The position numbers and the translations under genes are program-made. Positions 32,712 to 44,196 of a DNA stretch of 64,000 bases are shown piece by piece (the first letter of the stretch is position 1; every line of letters starts with the position of its first letter). Location: NCBI GenBank assembly GCA_958510875.1, contig OY294068.1:150324388-150388387 (forward strand), in the 5' to 3' direction. Below the pieces are notes generated by a model that had not been told where the DNA came from, did not search any database, and saw nothing but the letters and a program-made list of their open reading frames with translations. Origin of the DNA: Endomychus coccineus (Eukaryota; Arthropoda; Insecta; Coleoptera; Endomychidae).

Positions 32712-35185
32712 TTCTAAAGAGTCTTATTTATGACTAAAACAATATGAATTCTTCAAAATTCTTGATATCGTTAGAGTACTTGGGAAGAAATCCATTTTCA
32801 GTGATAAAAAATGTTGGTGTTTCAATAAGTGGTCGACAGAGGAAAAAAAATGTCCAGAAGGAAATAAATAGGAAAATGGTAGAAAACGGAAAACAAAGAA
32901 GCTCGCAAAGGAAAAACTAGAAACAACGTGAATTAATCTCAAAATATGTATTACTCCCTATCCTTGATTTTTAATTTTCCATTAGTCACACTAAATCTTC
33001 CTGATGAGAATTGAAATTATGATTGGCTTTTGTTAAGTTAATAGCAGTTCGTTCTTTCTATTAATCTTTCTACTGTTTCTACTGTCGAGCCGACCATAGA
33101 GATCGAGAATAGAATATTTGAAAGTAGATATGTTTTGACTCCGTCTAAGGAATTTGACGAGCGGCTTCCTCTTTCTACTCGTTCCAGATATATTTCACCC
33201 ACTTATGCACCATTTTAAGTTTTTAAATAACGTGCCAAGAAAGTAGGCGGAGCATACAATTAGAAAGAAATAGCCTCATCAAAATTCTCAGGTGGGGTCT
33301 TTTTGTAAAACATAGCGCTTATAGGACTCAAGATATACTCTGTTGAAGTCGAATTTCCCGAGGAAAAAATTTTAAGAATAGTCGCTTGTGCGATCTGTGT
33401 TACTTCTAAGGTAGTATTTTGAAACTCTTCTATATCACTATAATCACTATCGTTCAAGAACAACAATAGCGACTTCCATTACGGCAGTTTATTATACCAT
33501 CAGTAACCGTCATCATGGATTTTCCCTCGCGACCATAAAGAAATATAATTTACAAATGTTAATATAGGTTCATAAATATTTAGGAAAAATTGGTGATTTC
33601 TTACTATAATTGACATGAACACGATCGACGTCAAAGCGTGTCTGCTTGTAAAATTTTTTTTTATTGCATTCATGAATTTAAAACACTCGCTTCGCTCTTT
33701 TTCATTTCGGCCATTCTTACACGTGTATCTTGAATAACTATTTGGTTATCGGAATTAAATATATGAACCTAGTCAAGTTCTATTTATGATATGAGCCATT
33801 AAAAATGAACCAGTTTCATTTCTAAGGACTGATATTGATACTTTGATTGTTATAATCCATCGCATTCAATAAAAACAACTGCATTCATTGCTCAAACACT
33901 TCGGTTTGTTTGAGCGATTACAATAATTTTTACTTTTTTGAATCTATTGACCAGAGGAACCTATAGTAATTATCTCGACGGATATTGATCCAGAAAGAAT
34001 ATATTCATCACTTACATAGATTTTCCGTGCAAAATTCAGATCACTTTTTACCTAATCATCCAAAATAGTTATTCTTGTATTAAGTGCGTAAAATGAGTGT
34101 TTTTTTGATGGCACTGGGAGTGTTAAATTCTCTCGAATGTGCCATGAAAACATGCATTTTATAAACGAAATACAAACAACATTTTTTGTACAACTGCGAA
34201 TGTGAATTTACATCGTCTGAAATATATTAAAAATAAATACTTCCAATATAATTTCACAGCATCCAGTGGTCTTTCTGTGTCGTTACTATAGAAACGGTTT
34301 GTTGGCACGCCGCGTGTTTGACTGTTTGACTGTGTTTGCTCATAGTTGGTTCAATTTCAACATGGAACATCTTCGGGAATTTATGTTGGAAGTAATTGTT
34401 CAAACTTTACTATCAATTATCATTCCAATAAAAGAAATTGTTTTATGATAAATAATCAATTAATAATTGACTCTGTTAAAAATAAATCCTTCAAAAAGTT
34501 ATATTTCATGTTTATTTTGTGAATTATTTTAGCAGTGGAAAAAAGTAAACATTCACGCATCAATAGAGATGCAGAAATGTCAAGTTTTTTTGACAGTTGT
34601 ACCAAATGATGACGAAAGGATGTGTAGAATTTTTCACGCAAACTATTAAATTGTGAAATTGAATAGAATCCTCCAGCCATTACGTGAAAATCGATTATAA
34701 ATTTGAATATACCACTATCAGCACTAACCAGCAATAACGACGCGTGGACGTAGTGGTTTTCGGTTCCGTTCGCCTTTCACCATCGGGGTACTTTTTTTCG
34801 GTGAACATTTCAAATCAAGTGCTCAAATTGATGCCCTCTCAATTCATTGCACTTGTTGATCTGCGCTTGAAATGATTGTACAAAACAAACAAAAAATTTA
34901 ATTAAACTAACGTAGTTCTTAATCAATAATTCAAATCAGATGATAGAATGAACTGTGATCAATTGATCACGTGACTTCCCTCACTTGTGTTTCCCAAATA
35001 GCTTCCGGACACTCCTGCGGATCAAATAGATATGATTGTAGGAACAGAAAATGTATAGGAAATGATTTAGAATTCGCTAATGTAATGTTACATTGTAATT
35101 TCATTCGAATGGTCTACAAAATATATTTCTCAACTCTATGTTTTCTACGGACACTTGCTGTCAGGTTGACTTTCGAAATAATTCA
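32712..35185. other. Unannotated stretch, no gene supported
   Basis: Minus-strand frames at 33260-33466 (68 codons) and 34456-34734 (92 codons) are open but carry no domain I recognise. The rest is AT-rich with no repeat boundaries visible. Confidence 0.45.
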
Positions 35186-35187
35186 TA

Positions 35188-36171
35188 CCGGGATATCAAA
35201 AATTATCTTGGTCAAGGGTGGTTTGGGAATCTTTACGTTTGAAATAATTATGTCACTGTCACACTGACATCATCAATAACCTACTAATTTCATACCTATT
35301 TATTTCAGTTGTAAAACAATAATGAACTACAAATCAAAAATTATCTTGGTCAAGGGTGGTTGTGGAATGTAAAACGAAATGTTAACTTTGAACCTTTTAC
35401 AAGGTCGCAATAGCCACAAACGGGGTCGAAAACTGTTTTAAATTGGTTAATTTCCGATAAATCGAATGATGTTCACGTGAGGACCGCGTAGCTCGCGAGT
35501 TAGAAAAGTGCAAATCTTCGGAACATAGAACGTCTTTACGAGAACTTTTCGCATGCGGTTTTCGCTGCATGTCGTTAGTTTATGAACGCGGCCAACTGAA
35601 TAGCATAGTCTCGGGCCCCAAAATGTCGATTAAATAGGAAAATTTAATTAAAATAGAAACAGGTACTCTCAGGTCTCAGCTACGCACATCTAACGTGCGA
35701 CGTACCAAAGGGAATTTTCTAGCTACTAAAATATACCCAAAAGCGGTTAAAAGCTAGCGGCCTATAGCCGGAAAAATTTCATTACAACTGGCGCCGGCCG
35801 CACGGGGCATAAAACGGCCCCGAATTAACAAGATCGAGGTAAAAAGTATAAACTCTAACTGACGCGTAGCCAGCTCCTCGAGGCATATGTCAAAATGATT
35901 ACGTTCGTAGCTAATCACATAGAACGTCTGGCGTTCATGCAATTTATTGCATACAATTCGAACCTTCTAATTTCGATAGGCCACGTGAAAATCCCGGAGT
36001 CTAAAGCGCTAGAGACTTCTGAGTGTTATAACATTCGTATAAAATTGCAAAATTTCTCAGTTTTAGAAACTTCAAATTAATTAATTTGACACAAGGTTTG
36101 ATAACGTAAAGTAAGACACGCGTTTTAGATTCCACAACCACCCTTGACCAAGATAAGTTTTGATATCCCGG
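35188..36171. mobile_element. TIR element, 984 bp, with third internal terminus copy
   Basis: The ends are inverted over about 50 bp: CCGGGATATCAAAA from 35188, then TTATCTTGGTCAAGGGTGGT, mirrored at 36171-36120. The flanks are TA on both sides (35186-35187 and 36172-36173), which may be a TA duplication or part of the repeat. A third, direct copy of the inner part (ATCAAAAATTATCTTGGTCA then AGGGTGGTTGTGGAAT) lies at 35333-35370. The interior is GC-richer than its surroundings (a CTGGCGCCGGCCGCACGGGG block near 35789) and has no recognised ORF. Family unknown. Confidence 0.6.
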
Positions 36172-36537
36172 TACTATACATAATATAACCTTGTTTTATA
36201 CTGACCCTTGCTGTCAAATGGACTATCAAAAATTGCCACAGAGTAAAGACAGAGTAGAATGAAACGTCACATCGATGACGTCACTTCAAACTTAAATGAT
36301 GATTTCAAACACTAGGATATATGAGTGTGATATATATTTAAAACTAGTAAAACATGGTTGTCATCATAGTTCAATAAAATACTATATAAGGGCAAGGTAA
36401 AAAGTCCCTGAAAAATGAAACAAGAAATGATTTATTCGGTTAAAACTTATTTCATTTCTCTATATAGTCTTCTTGTAGCCCAATACAAATCGTCCAACGT
36501 TTTTCTTTTCTAATTTTTCGATCCCTTCCAAATAATG

Positions 36538-38230
36538 CTATTTCGGCATTCCTTCAAAACAGGCGTTTGTTTCATCGATGACCTCATCGTTGGAGCCAAA
36601 TCTGTATCCGCCGAAACATTTCTTCAAGTTTGGAAATAGATATAAGTCGCAGGGAACCAAATCTGAAGAATATGGTGGTTGACGAACTAATTTGTAGCTG
36701 AGTCCATTTAATTTTGCCATTGCGACTGCGGACCTGTGCCACCGCTTGCGCTCCACATCGGCGTCGAATCGATCCAACAGCTCTGCATAATATACGCCGG
36801 TGATCGTTTTGCCCTATTCAAGGTAATCGATATGGACTATACCTTGTGCATCCCCCAAAAATTGTCGCCATGACTTTGTTGGCCGATAAACCCACTTAGG
36901 CTCTTTCGGCTTCGATTGCCCAGGACAAGTCCACTGTTTCGACTGCTCTTTGGTCTCTGGTGTGTTGTGATGTCCATGTTTCGACCACGGTTACGAAACG
37001 GGTCAAAACATCTCCAAACACTTCTTTGAAGTTATCACATGTTCTCGCTTGTTGTCAACAGAGAGCAAATGCGGCACCCATCTGGCAGATAGCTTTCTCA
37101 TATTCAAAAATTCATATGTTCCGTACCAATCAGGTTTAGATGGCCACAGCCTCAGCAATCTCGCGTTTAACTCCAATACCATACCATGTATTTTATAGAT
37201 GATTTCTGTCATTGTAACATCAGTTTGAAGACCAAGGGGCCAATTCTTGAATCTCTACTGAAATGAGTCGCATGCGAAATTTGTCAGCGCATTTGTTGAT
37301 CGCTTTTACAGAAAGCTATTCTTGAATAGCGATCGACTCTGCACATTCGACATTTGCCATTGGACATTATATCTCGCACGCGACAATGTGACAACGTTGT
37401 AATTTTGCAATATTTATGCAACACAAGTTGCAAGGCTTGAACTGAAATTACTGAAAGTGAGGTTAGATGTGAAGGTTGATGTATATTTGTTTGATTATTT
37501 TGCGATTTGCTCTGCTAATTGGATTTGGAGAAGAGCAAAATGGACAAATATGGCCTTAGCATCTCAATTAATTCCCGAGCAAGGTTTTTAGTTAATGTAA
37601 AGTTTTTCAAGAAGTGAAATTCACTTGCTTGAAATGAATCGTAACAAGGTCTTGCTATTCCTTGTGGGTCGGTGACATTTTCCAAATTTTCTATTACCAC
37701 GACAAATTATTGTTCATAATAAGTGTAAGTTATTAACAATAATTTGTTTATGACGCTAAAAATTCAAATTTAATCTTTACACTGAACATAGCCTACACAG
37801 AACACAGAATCTTAGTAGAAACTTAAAAGACGAGTGGTTTACACCACTCGTTATGAATTCTACTGAAAAATGTCGAATGCGAAATTGAAGAATTGGCTTT
37901 TCTGAAATCTATCAAAAAGTATACGACATTGTACAAAAGTCGTATGCGACACTCGTCGTTCGCAATTCAAGAATTGACCCCCAGAACGTTCGGCATCCTT
38001 TGTCGCTATACTACTACAACGAAAATCAGTAAATCACTTGTCAATCATTCCAATCGATTGTGAAGAGTCCCCATAATGTTCAACAAGCGATGTTTTTGTT
38101 TGTGTATTGTTTTTTCTACGCAGGAAGTAATGTTTAATCAAGAGCCGAAATTCACTTTTCTTCGTGTTTACAAAAATCTTCAAGGTAGATTGTTTTCGAT
38201 GGGTGTCAAAACAGAACTGAATGACAGTTA
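36538..38230 (-). pseudogene. mariner transposase pseudogene
   Basis: 36777-36538 is the C-terminal part: MDRFDADVERKRWHRSAVAM, LNGLSYKLVRQPPYSSDLVP, then CDLYLFPNLKKCFGGYRFGS. This includes the last catalytic Asp in the SPDLAPxD block of the DD34D mariner class. The amino end of the block (FHQDNAPAH in the family) is missing because a deletion joins FDADVERKRWH directly to RSAV. 37212-37003 gives the N-terminal half (HLLSVDNKREHVITSKKCLE). The helix-turn-helix region lies beyond the inserted Harbinger, about 37985-38230. Stops and frameshifts are frequent. Confidence 0.85.
37236..37981 (-). mobile_element. PIF/Harbinger-like element inside mariner (746 bp)
   Basis: The ends are GGGGCCAATTCTTGAAT (37236) and the inverse of GGGGTCAATTCTTGAATT (ending 37981). 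The flanks CAA (37233-37235) and CAG (37982-37984) fit a 3-bp duplication with one change. The uninterrupted mariner copy at 48062-49058 reads GACCAGAACG at this site, which supports CAG as the original target. The minus-strand frame 37700-37515 gives ASEFHFLKNFTLTKNLAREL followed by IEMLRPYL, similar to the N-terminal part of PIF/Harbinger transposases. The nuclease domain is missing. The TIR start GGGG and the 3-bp TSD fit this superfamily. Confidence 0.75.
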
Positions 38231-38628
38231 AAGATGGTATACCACAAATGTCACATGGGATCTTAGATTGTGGCGTCATCAGTTTTATTTTTCAGTGTCT
38301 TTTCACCTCACCCTCGCAATTCCATTCAAAAAACCGAAGATGTACGTCAAAAATACCACTTGAAACGGTACTACTGCGCTCAAAAACAATGCAGTTCCTA
38401 GTTTCATTAATTTTTTTTCATACCTACTGCAATACTTCCCTTATACATCTTATAGTAATGGAAGTACTCTCAGGGGGTATGTAGGCACGGCGAAGTTGAT
38501 TTACTTTCTCGAGAACTAGTTTTTATCACCCACAACCCACAATATTCTCGTAGAATGCGTGTTTCTTAAGATATACGAGTACATTTCAAAGACTAGGTGA
38601 ATTCCATATGGATCTTTAGTATTTCTAA

Positions 38629-39209
38629 AGCCGGGATGAAACGATTCGAGTATAGGTATACATGTATCAAGTAAACTTGGACACCACTTGGATGCTAATT
38701 TGATCGTGTCACCAGTTCATCCAAGTGCGCTTAAATTTGCATGTTACGTCCAAGGTGAGTAGGACGGTGGTCCAAGTAAGTTGGTACAGAGTGGTATTCG
38801 ATTGCGAATTTAAATTGCTTCGGTGTGTGAAGAACGGAAACAAGATGCTTATAAAAATAAATGATCCAAAAAAGAGAATATGAGATTCATGGAGTTATAT
38901 GAGTTTGAGGAAGCGTTATGGAATGTGAGGTTGGAGCAGTATAAAAAGAACTATGCAACAAACTCGGCCCTGGATCCAATGAGAAGCAATATGGTTATTC
39001 CTGGTCTTCAAGGGCCTGGTAGTTTCGAGGACAGTTCTCATTTTTTTTTTGGATTTCAAGCTTTTGAATGAGCATATCAGCAACCACTCGCAGACCTCCC
39101 ATAATAACTACCACCAGTCATCCTTATAAACTTTGTTTGACATCAAATTCATTTGTCGTGCTTCGCCCAACTTGGGATTCAAGTATACTCGAATCGTGTT
39201 AACCCGGCT
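38629..39209 (+). mobile_element. PIF/Harbinger-like element carrying a MADF frame (581 bp)
   Basis: TIRs of about 26 bp: AGCCGGGATGAAACGATTCG then AGTATA at the left, and the inverse at 39209 (AGCCGGGTTAACACGATTCG then AGTATA). The flanks are a TAA duplication (38626-38628 and 39210-39212), the preferred 3-bp target of PIF/Harbinger. An accessory Myb/SANT/MADF-type protein is a known second ORF of this superfamily, and such a fragment is present here. Confidence 0.8.
38880..39071 (+). pseudogene. MADF-like DNA-binding fragment
   Basis: The frame gives MRFMELYEFEEALWNVRLEQ then YKKNYATNSALD. This resembles the first half of a MADF domain (IELYxxxxxLWNxxLxxYKNxxxRxxALxxI). After SALD the frame diverges and ends without the second half, so it is truncated or frameshifted. 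It lies inside the 581-bp Harbinger-like element, where such a protein would act as the DNA-binding partner of the transposase. No transposase is present here. Confidence 0.5.
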
Positions 39210-40400
39210 TAACCGGAAAAAAAATATTAGCGTATAGGCAATTGAATTTGAAGGTTAGTTTCTGGTAAATGCAACTCGATCTGAAATGGCGAACATAACC
39301 TAAAAAATTGGCAAAGTTGCAAAAAGTGGTTTTTCTTAAATAGTTAAAAAACTATAGCTCGAATCGGAAAAAGTTAAATGAAAAGTTGTAGGTATCAAAT
39401 AGATCTATCGATTCGTCCCGTAATAATTATCAATATCAGTCATACTTTTCGAGTTATATTAAAGAAACTTACTTTGAAATATTGATTATTTTTCAAAATA
39501 TATCGATTTTTCGAAATAAAGACGCTCTCATAAATTGGCTAGATCTTCTCAGGAAATGGTTCTGGAGTAACGATTTTGGGCTTATTTTCTTCATGAAGAG
39601 TTGTGCTATAATTTTATTGAAGAAACGTAGGGATTTTTCTAATTTTTAGGGTGAAAAATGACTTCGAAAAAATTTCATCTTTTTTTAACATGTTTTTTTC
39701 AGATTAGTCTTATAATTTTAATTTTAGAAATATGTCTTTGACGGAAACCGATTTCTAAAATTTTTTTAAGAATTGGCAAAAAAAATTTTTTCACCTACGA
39801 TCTTCTGGACCAGCGATAATTTTTTATTTCAAAAAAATCTGTAAGACGCAATACACATTATACAGAAGTGTGTTTTATGGAGGTTAATGTTAAATACCCA
39901 CAATTTCAATAAAAAAATACTGGGATATGTTTCATTGATCCATAGTATTAGAAATTGAGTAACAAAGCTAAGCGTGCGCGGATGCCGGAGCGAGAGGCGG
40001 AGTGGGGCAAGCATTGCGCGCTCGCACTCAAAACTGATTTCGTGAGTTCAAAGTGGCTTGTGCTTGCAAAATCTTCAATATTTTGGCTTCTGGATAACAT
40101 AAAATATTTTTGTACTTAATCTGGGGTAGCTCGACGAGATAAACACGAATATCGTATTTATTTTTGCCTTGTTTTACTTTTTATGTCATTCAAATTACGA
40201 TTTATTATCAAAACAGTATTTTCCATGTAATACCTCAACTTTTTGCTCAGGGAATCATACTGACGTTATGCCTGGGAATCTCTTTAACATTTATTTAATT
40301 ATTTCAGTAAATATGTGTTTATGATATAAAATTAAATAAATACAACAAGTTGGGATAATTTTGAAATTCCATTCATTTACAAAATTATTATGGAATATTT

Positions 40401-41011
40401 TAAAAAATTCTCGGGAATTAGGTCACATTAACACTCTGTTATAAATGTTCGTCTTTACGTACGTTTCGGTCTCACGACCATCATCAGAAGACTTATTTTG
40501 TCAAAAAGGGGTTAACTAAAACTAATTAGCACAAGCGTCCATATCGCACAATTTTCAATCAAAAAGCTCACGCCGTCGAAACGAACAGAACCACGAATAA
40601 TCGAAAATTGAATCGTTAATATTAAAGTTTAGATTTTTTTGTAACAAGAAACCACTGTTAAGTAATATTCTCATAATGTACAAACGCATATTGCTATGGT
40701 CTCAAAGCAACTGGAGTTTGAAGCTATTTGTTTGTAATAACTCGACCCAGATGTAGATTTATGACGTACTTGAAAAGGTTTTAGACCTGCATTGGAATTT
40801 ACTTTACTTTAAGCGTTCTTCCTAAAATTGAAAAGATATGGACGCTTGTGCTAATTAGTTTTAGTTAACCCCTTTTTGACAAAATAAGTCTTCTGATGAT
40901 GGTCGTGAGACCGAAACGTACGTAAAGACGAACATTTATAACAGAGTGTTAATGTGACCTAATTCCCGAGAATTTTTTATATAATTCATACTGGGTCAAG
41001 AATATTATTAT
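40401..41011. mobile_element. Palindromic Penelope-like derivative, 611 bp
   Basis: A 17-bp target duplication ATTATTATGGAATATTT flanks it (40384-40400 and 41012-41028). The arms 40402-40545 and 40835-40978 appear identical by eye over about 144 bp. They begin TCTCGGGAATTAGGTCAC and include TTTACGTACGTTTCGGTCTC then ACGACCATCATCAGAAG. A one-sided tail 40979-41011 carries ATACTGGGTCAAGAAT. The identity of the arms argues for a recent insertion or for arm correction. The insert splits the middle of foldback copy 2. Confidence 0.85.
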
Positions 41012-41072
41012 ATTATTATGGAATATTTACACAATCCTTACAATCAAAGTAGCGGTATACAGCTTATACGTC

Positions 41073-41835
41073 TTAAATAAGATGTATTCGAATTTTTCTC
41101 TTGTTTATTGGAGAATTGCCTCCTAATTCATTTTCTTCCTCTTCTTCTACTTCGATTCTTTGGTTAAGAAGATTGTCGAAAGCGTCAAGAGATTCTTCAC
41201 TTATTTCGATGTTAGCAGGAGTTTCGAAGTTGTGCTGAGTCACATTCTGTGCAAATAGACGTACATTCAAGAATTTTTTTTTTCAGCTCACAGCACAGGC
41301 ACATGATATTTTTTTCATTACTTCCTCCGGTATCCACGGTTCCTCAGTATAAACTGGCATTGATACATTATCTGCAACTTTCCATCTCCAGTGAGTTATA
41401 TCTTTATCGTTGCCCAACCATGCTTGCCATTGCAAGTAAACTCTGAAGGCATGTTGTCTGGCGACTCCTTCAGTAGCAGGAAGATTTTCTAATTGAAATG
41501 AAGCTCGAGCTGTTGATCGTTTAAAAGATTCTAAGCGATGTTTATTAAGCTTCTTTCTTATTGTAATATAGCAAAGAAATTATTTGGCACATACTCCTAG
41601 CAATTTCTTCACGAAGAAAACTTCTTTATAGAAAACATCTAGTAATTGAAGGTAATCTGGATTAGAATTCAATATTTTTAATAAGTTGTCCTTCCCTTAT
41701 TTGTGCATCGAAGGGACTGTATCATAGCCTGATACGGGGTGAAGAAATGCTACATATTCGAGGCCAAATTCCAGACCGTTATATTTAATAGAATTAGTAC
41801 TCACCAAAAAAAAAAACAATAACTTGTCACTTGTA
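41073..41835 (-). pseudogene. Decayed multicopy-protein gene inside foldback copy 2
   Basis: On the minus strand from about 41800: FGLEYVAFLHPVSGYDTVPS, then (after a stop) DNLLKILNSNPDYLQLLDVF. Next comes SFKRSTARASFQLENLPATE with GVARQHAFRVYLQWQAWLGN and WRWKVADNVSMPVYTEEPW, then KKISCACAVS and a stop. The layout, HPxSGxDT near the start, LPxTxxxxxQHxxRVYxQxQxWLG in the middle and a Cys-rich tail, matches a hypothetical protein that I recall as recurrent in insect and cnidarian genomes. Its function is not known to me. The last part, 41270-41073, is acidic (EVEEEEENELGGN) and terminates in IRIHLI. Confidence 0.55.
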
Positions 41836-42706
41836 TTTCACGTACGTTTTCTATTACACTGTTGACTAATCGCTAAATTATTCAAACAAATGATCGAAAA
41901 TAAAAATTTCTAGAATATTATCACGAACACACAATTCTCTTTGAACAGAACTTGTATTATTGTACACTATCGTTCACTTGTAGAATATGCTGCTGCTATG
42001 ACGTATTACACGGAAAATACAGTTTTGGAAATAAATAATAGGTCTATTTTGCTTCTAAGGCGAAAATAAATACGATATTCGTATTTGCTTTGAACGCACG
42101 AAATCAGTTTTCAGTGCGAGCGCGCAATGCTTCCCCCCTCCGCCTCACGCTCCGGGAGCCGCGCACGCTTAGCTTTGTTACTCAATTTCTAATACTATGG
42201 ATTAATGAAACATATCCCAGTATTTTTTTATTGAAAATGTAGGTATTCAACATTAACCTCCATGAAACACACTTCTGTATAATGTGTATTGCGTCTTACA
42301 GATTTTTTTTAAATAAAAAAATTATCGCTGGTCCAGAAGATCGTAGGTGAAAAATTTTTTTTGCCAATTCGTAAAAAAATTTCAGAAATCGATTTCCGTC
42401 AAAGACATTTTTCTAAAATTAAAATTGTAAAACTAATCTGAAAAAACATGTTAAAAAAAGATGAAATTTTTTCAAAGTCATTTTTTCACCATAAAAATTG
42501 GAAAAATCTCTACGTTTCTTCAATAAAATTATAGCACAACACTCCATGAAGAAAATAAGCCCAAAATCGTTACTCCAGGACCATTTCCTGAGAAGATCTA
42601 GCCAATTTATGAGAGCGTCTTTTTTTTCGAAAAATCGATATATTTTGAAAAGTAATCAATATTTCAAATTAAGAAAAAAGTTCTCTCTTAGCTTGCTATG
42701 GGCTAT

Positions 42707-44196
42707 TGTAATAATCCGACGGATTATTACTTTTTGTTTTGGGGCCTTTGAATAATATTGATTAAATTCAAATTGAAAATTTTATAAATTATTATATCTT
42801 GAACACGATATACCAGACAGACCTAGCGACGGTAATCTGGGTCCTCTTTCCTGTATCATTGGCCGGTCAGCCATGAACCATGTTTCACAAACGTAAGCAC
42901 GGCACAAAGTCAATGGTACTTCCTTCCCTGAGTCCGGAAAAGCTTACGTGGAGTTAAACAGAGCAATTCTTTCGCCTAGTTAGATTCCTATTGGCTGTTG
43001 TTATATTTCATGGGCGTGTTTTGATCCCGGAATTCGAAATTGAACATATTTTCTAAGATCGAGCGTGGGGTAGCCCCCCGCTTCAATGATTTCATAAAAA
43101 CTGAGGAAAAAAGGTAGTTCTCAACCACCTTCTCAGTTAGTTCTCCACCAGGTACTTGTCGGTAAGGCCAGCTTGCTTTATGCCCACAGGGATGCTCATT
43201 GTTGCATTAAATCAAATCAATTAATATAATGTTTGTCCAGAATATACAAATCAAGTTCAAGAAATTTATAGATATTAAATTAACAATGCAACAAGGGTTA
43301 TACATCCCTGGGGGTGCTAAAGCAGCGCTGGACTTGTTCGCGTCTTCCGCGTCACGCGTAAAGTGTTTGTTCCCTTATTTAAAATCATTTTTTTGTGTGC
43401 CAATTCCACATCATACCAAATTTAATTCGCACGCGACATTGATAACGGTTTCACAGGTTCCCATTTTGGGGTGAACCTGAATTAGACGTTTTTAGATCTA
43501 TGCTACCATTCCTCCAACCAAATTTTGGATTAATGTTATAATCGTTCGTCGTTGGTTAATGTATCAAATTTTTTGTTAATTTTGTTTTATTCAATATATA
43601 TTTATTATTTAATTTGATTAACGAGTTTAACTGGTAATTCCTAATCACCTCTTAGCGAAATACGACCTTCAGAATTCACGCTTGAATAGATATAAAGATG
43701 TAAGTATAAGTAATTGTACGAGGCGGTCCCTTGGAAGGGATCAAAGTAGTCAAAAACAGCTTCTAGGTGTGCTGAAAATTACACCTAGTGGTGGCAGCTT
43801 AAAAGAACCTCAATGGTACAAAGATCAACTAAGATCTTTGATACCTGAGCAGGTTCCAACAAACAAATCTTGATTCATATAACACGTCGATGAGGTATTA
43901 ACGCTACCTGAAATAATACCCAGCCGACTGTTACAAGTTCAAGTGTTACGAGCAGTGAGATAGGATTCCGTACCTATTCACTTATTTTGGGAAATATTAA
44001 ATCTAGACCAATCTGGAGTAAGTTCAGATTTATTCAATTCAAAACCCAACGCTTGGCGGAACGTTACATATGTTCAAGTGTTACAAGCAGTGAGATAGGA
44101 TTCCGAACCTATTCACTCATCTGGGAATATTAAATCTAATTTAATTTAAGTTCAGATTTATTATTATAAAGACACAACGCTCGGCGGAATGTTACA
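42707..44196. mobile_element. Solo-LTR-like insertion (1490 bp)
   Basis: It starts TGTAATAATCCGACGG and ends with CGGCGGAATGTTACA. The flanks are CTAT (42703-42706 and 44197-44200), a 4-bp duplication typical of LTR retrotransposons. Copy 1 of the foldback shows the continuous site (GGGCTATACGTACAG). TG...CA ends, no coding sequence, and tandem repeats near the right end fit a solo LTR. The terminal inverted match is longer than usual for an LTR (about 13 of 16), so a DNA transposon with 4-bp TSD remains possible. Confidence 0.5.
43931..44196. repeat. Two tandem units of about 133 bp
   Basis: Units from 43931 and 44064 each contain GTTCAAGTGTTACnAGCAG then TGAGATAGGATTCCGnACC, and end with GGCGGAACGTTACA or GGCGGAATGTTACA. 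Each unit end is the same as the end of the whole insertion, so the duplication involves its terminus. Confidence 0.75.

Larger units (their letters stand above)
36387..38316 (-). mobile_element. mariner element split by a Harbinger element
   Basis: TIRs: the 36387 end reads AGGGCAAGGTAAAAAGTCCC and the 38316 end reads as the inverse CCTCACC...CCCTCG. Left TA is at 36385-36386. The right flank is CA (38317-38318), a mutated TA. Minus the 746-bp insert plus its duplication, the element is about 1.18 kb, near the usual mariner size. The same terminus, CCCTCG|TA, ends the copy at 50276. Transposase remnants lie on the minus strand. Confidence 0.85.

Noticed and set aside
35789..35810. TGGCGCC as a possible retroviral primer binding site
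   Set aside because: No LTR lies next to it and no gag/pol sequence was found. It is inside a TIR-bounded element.
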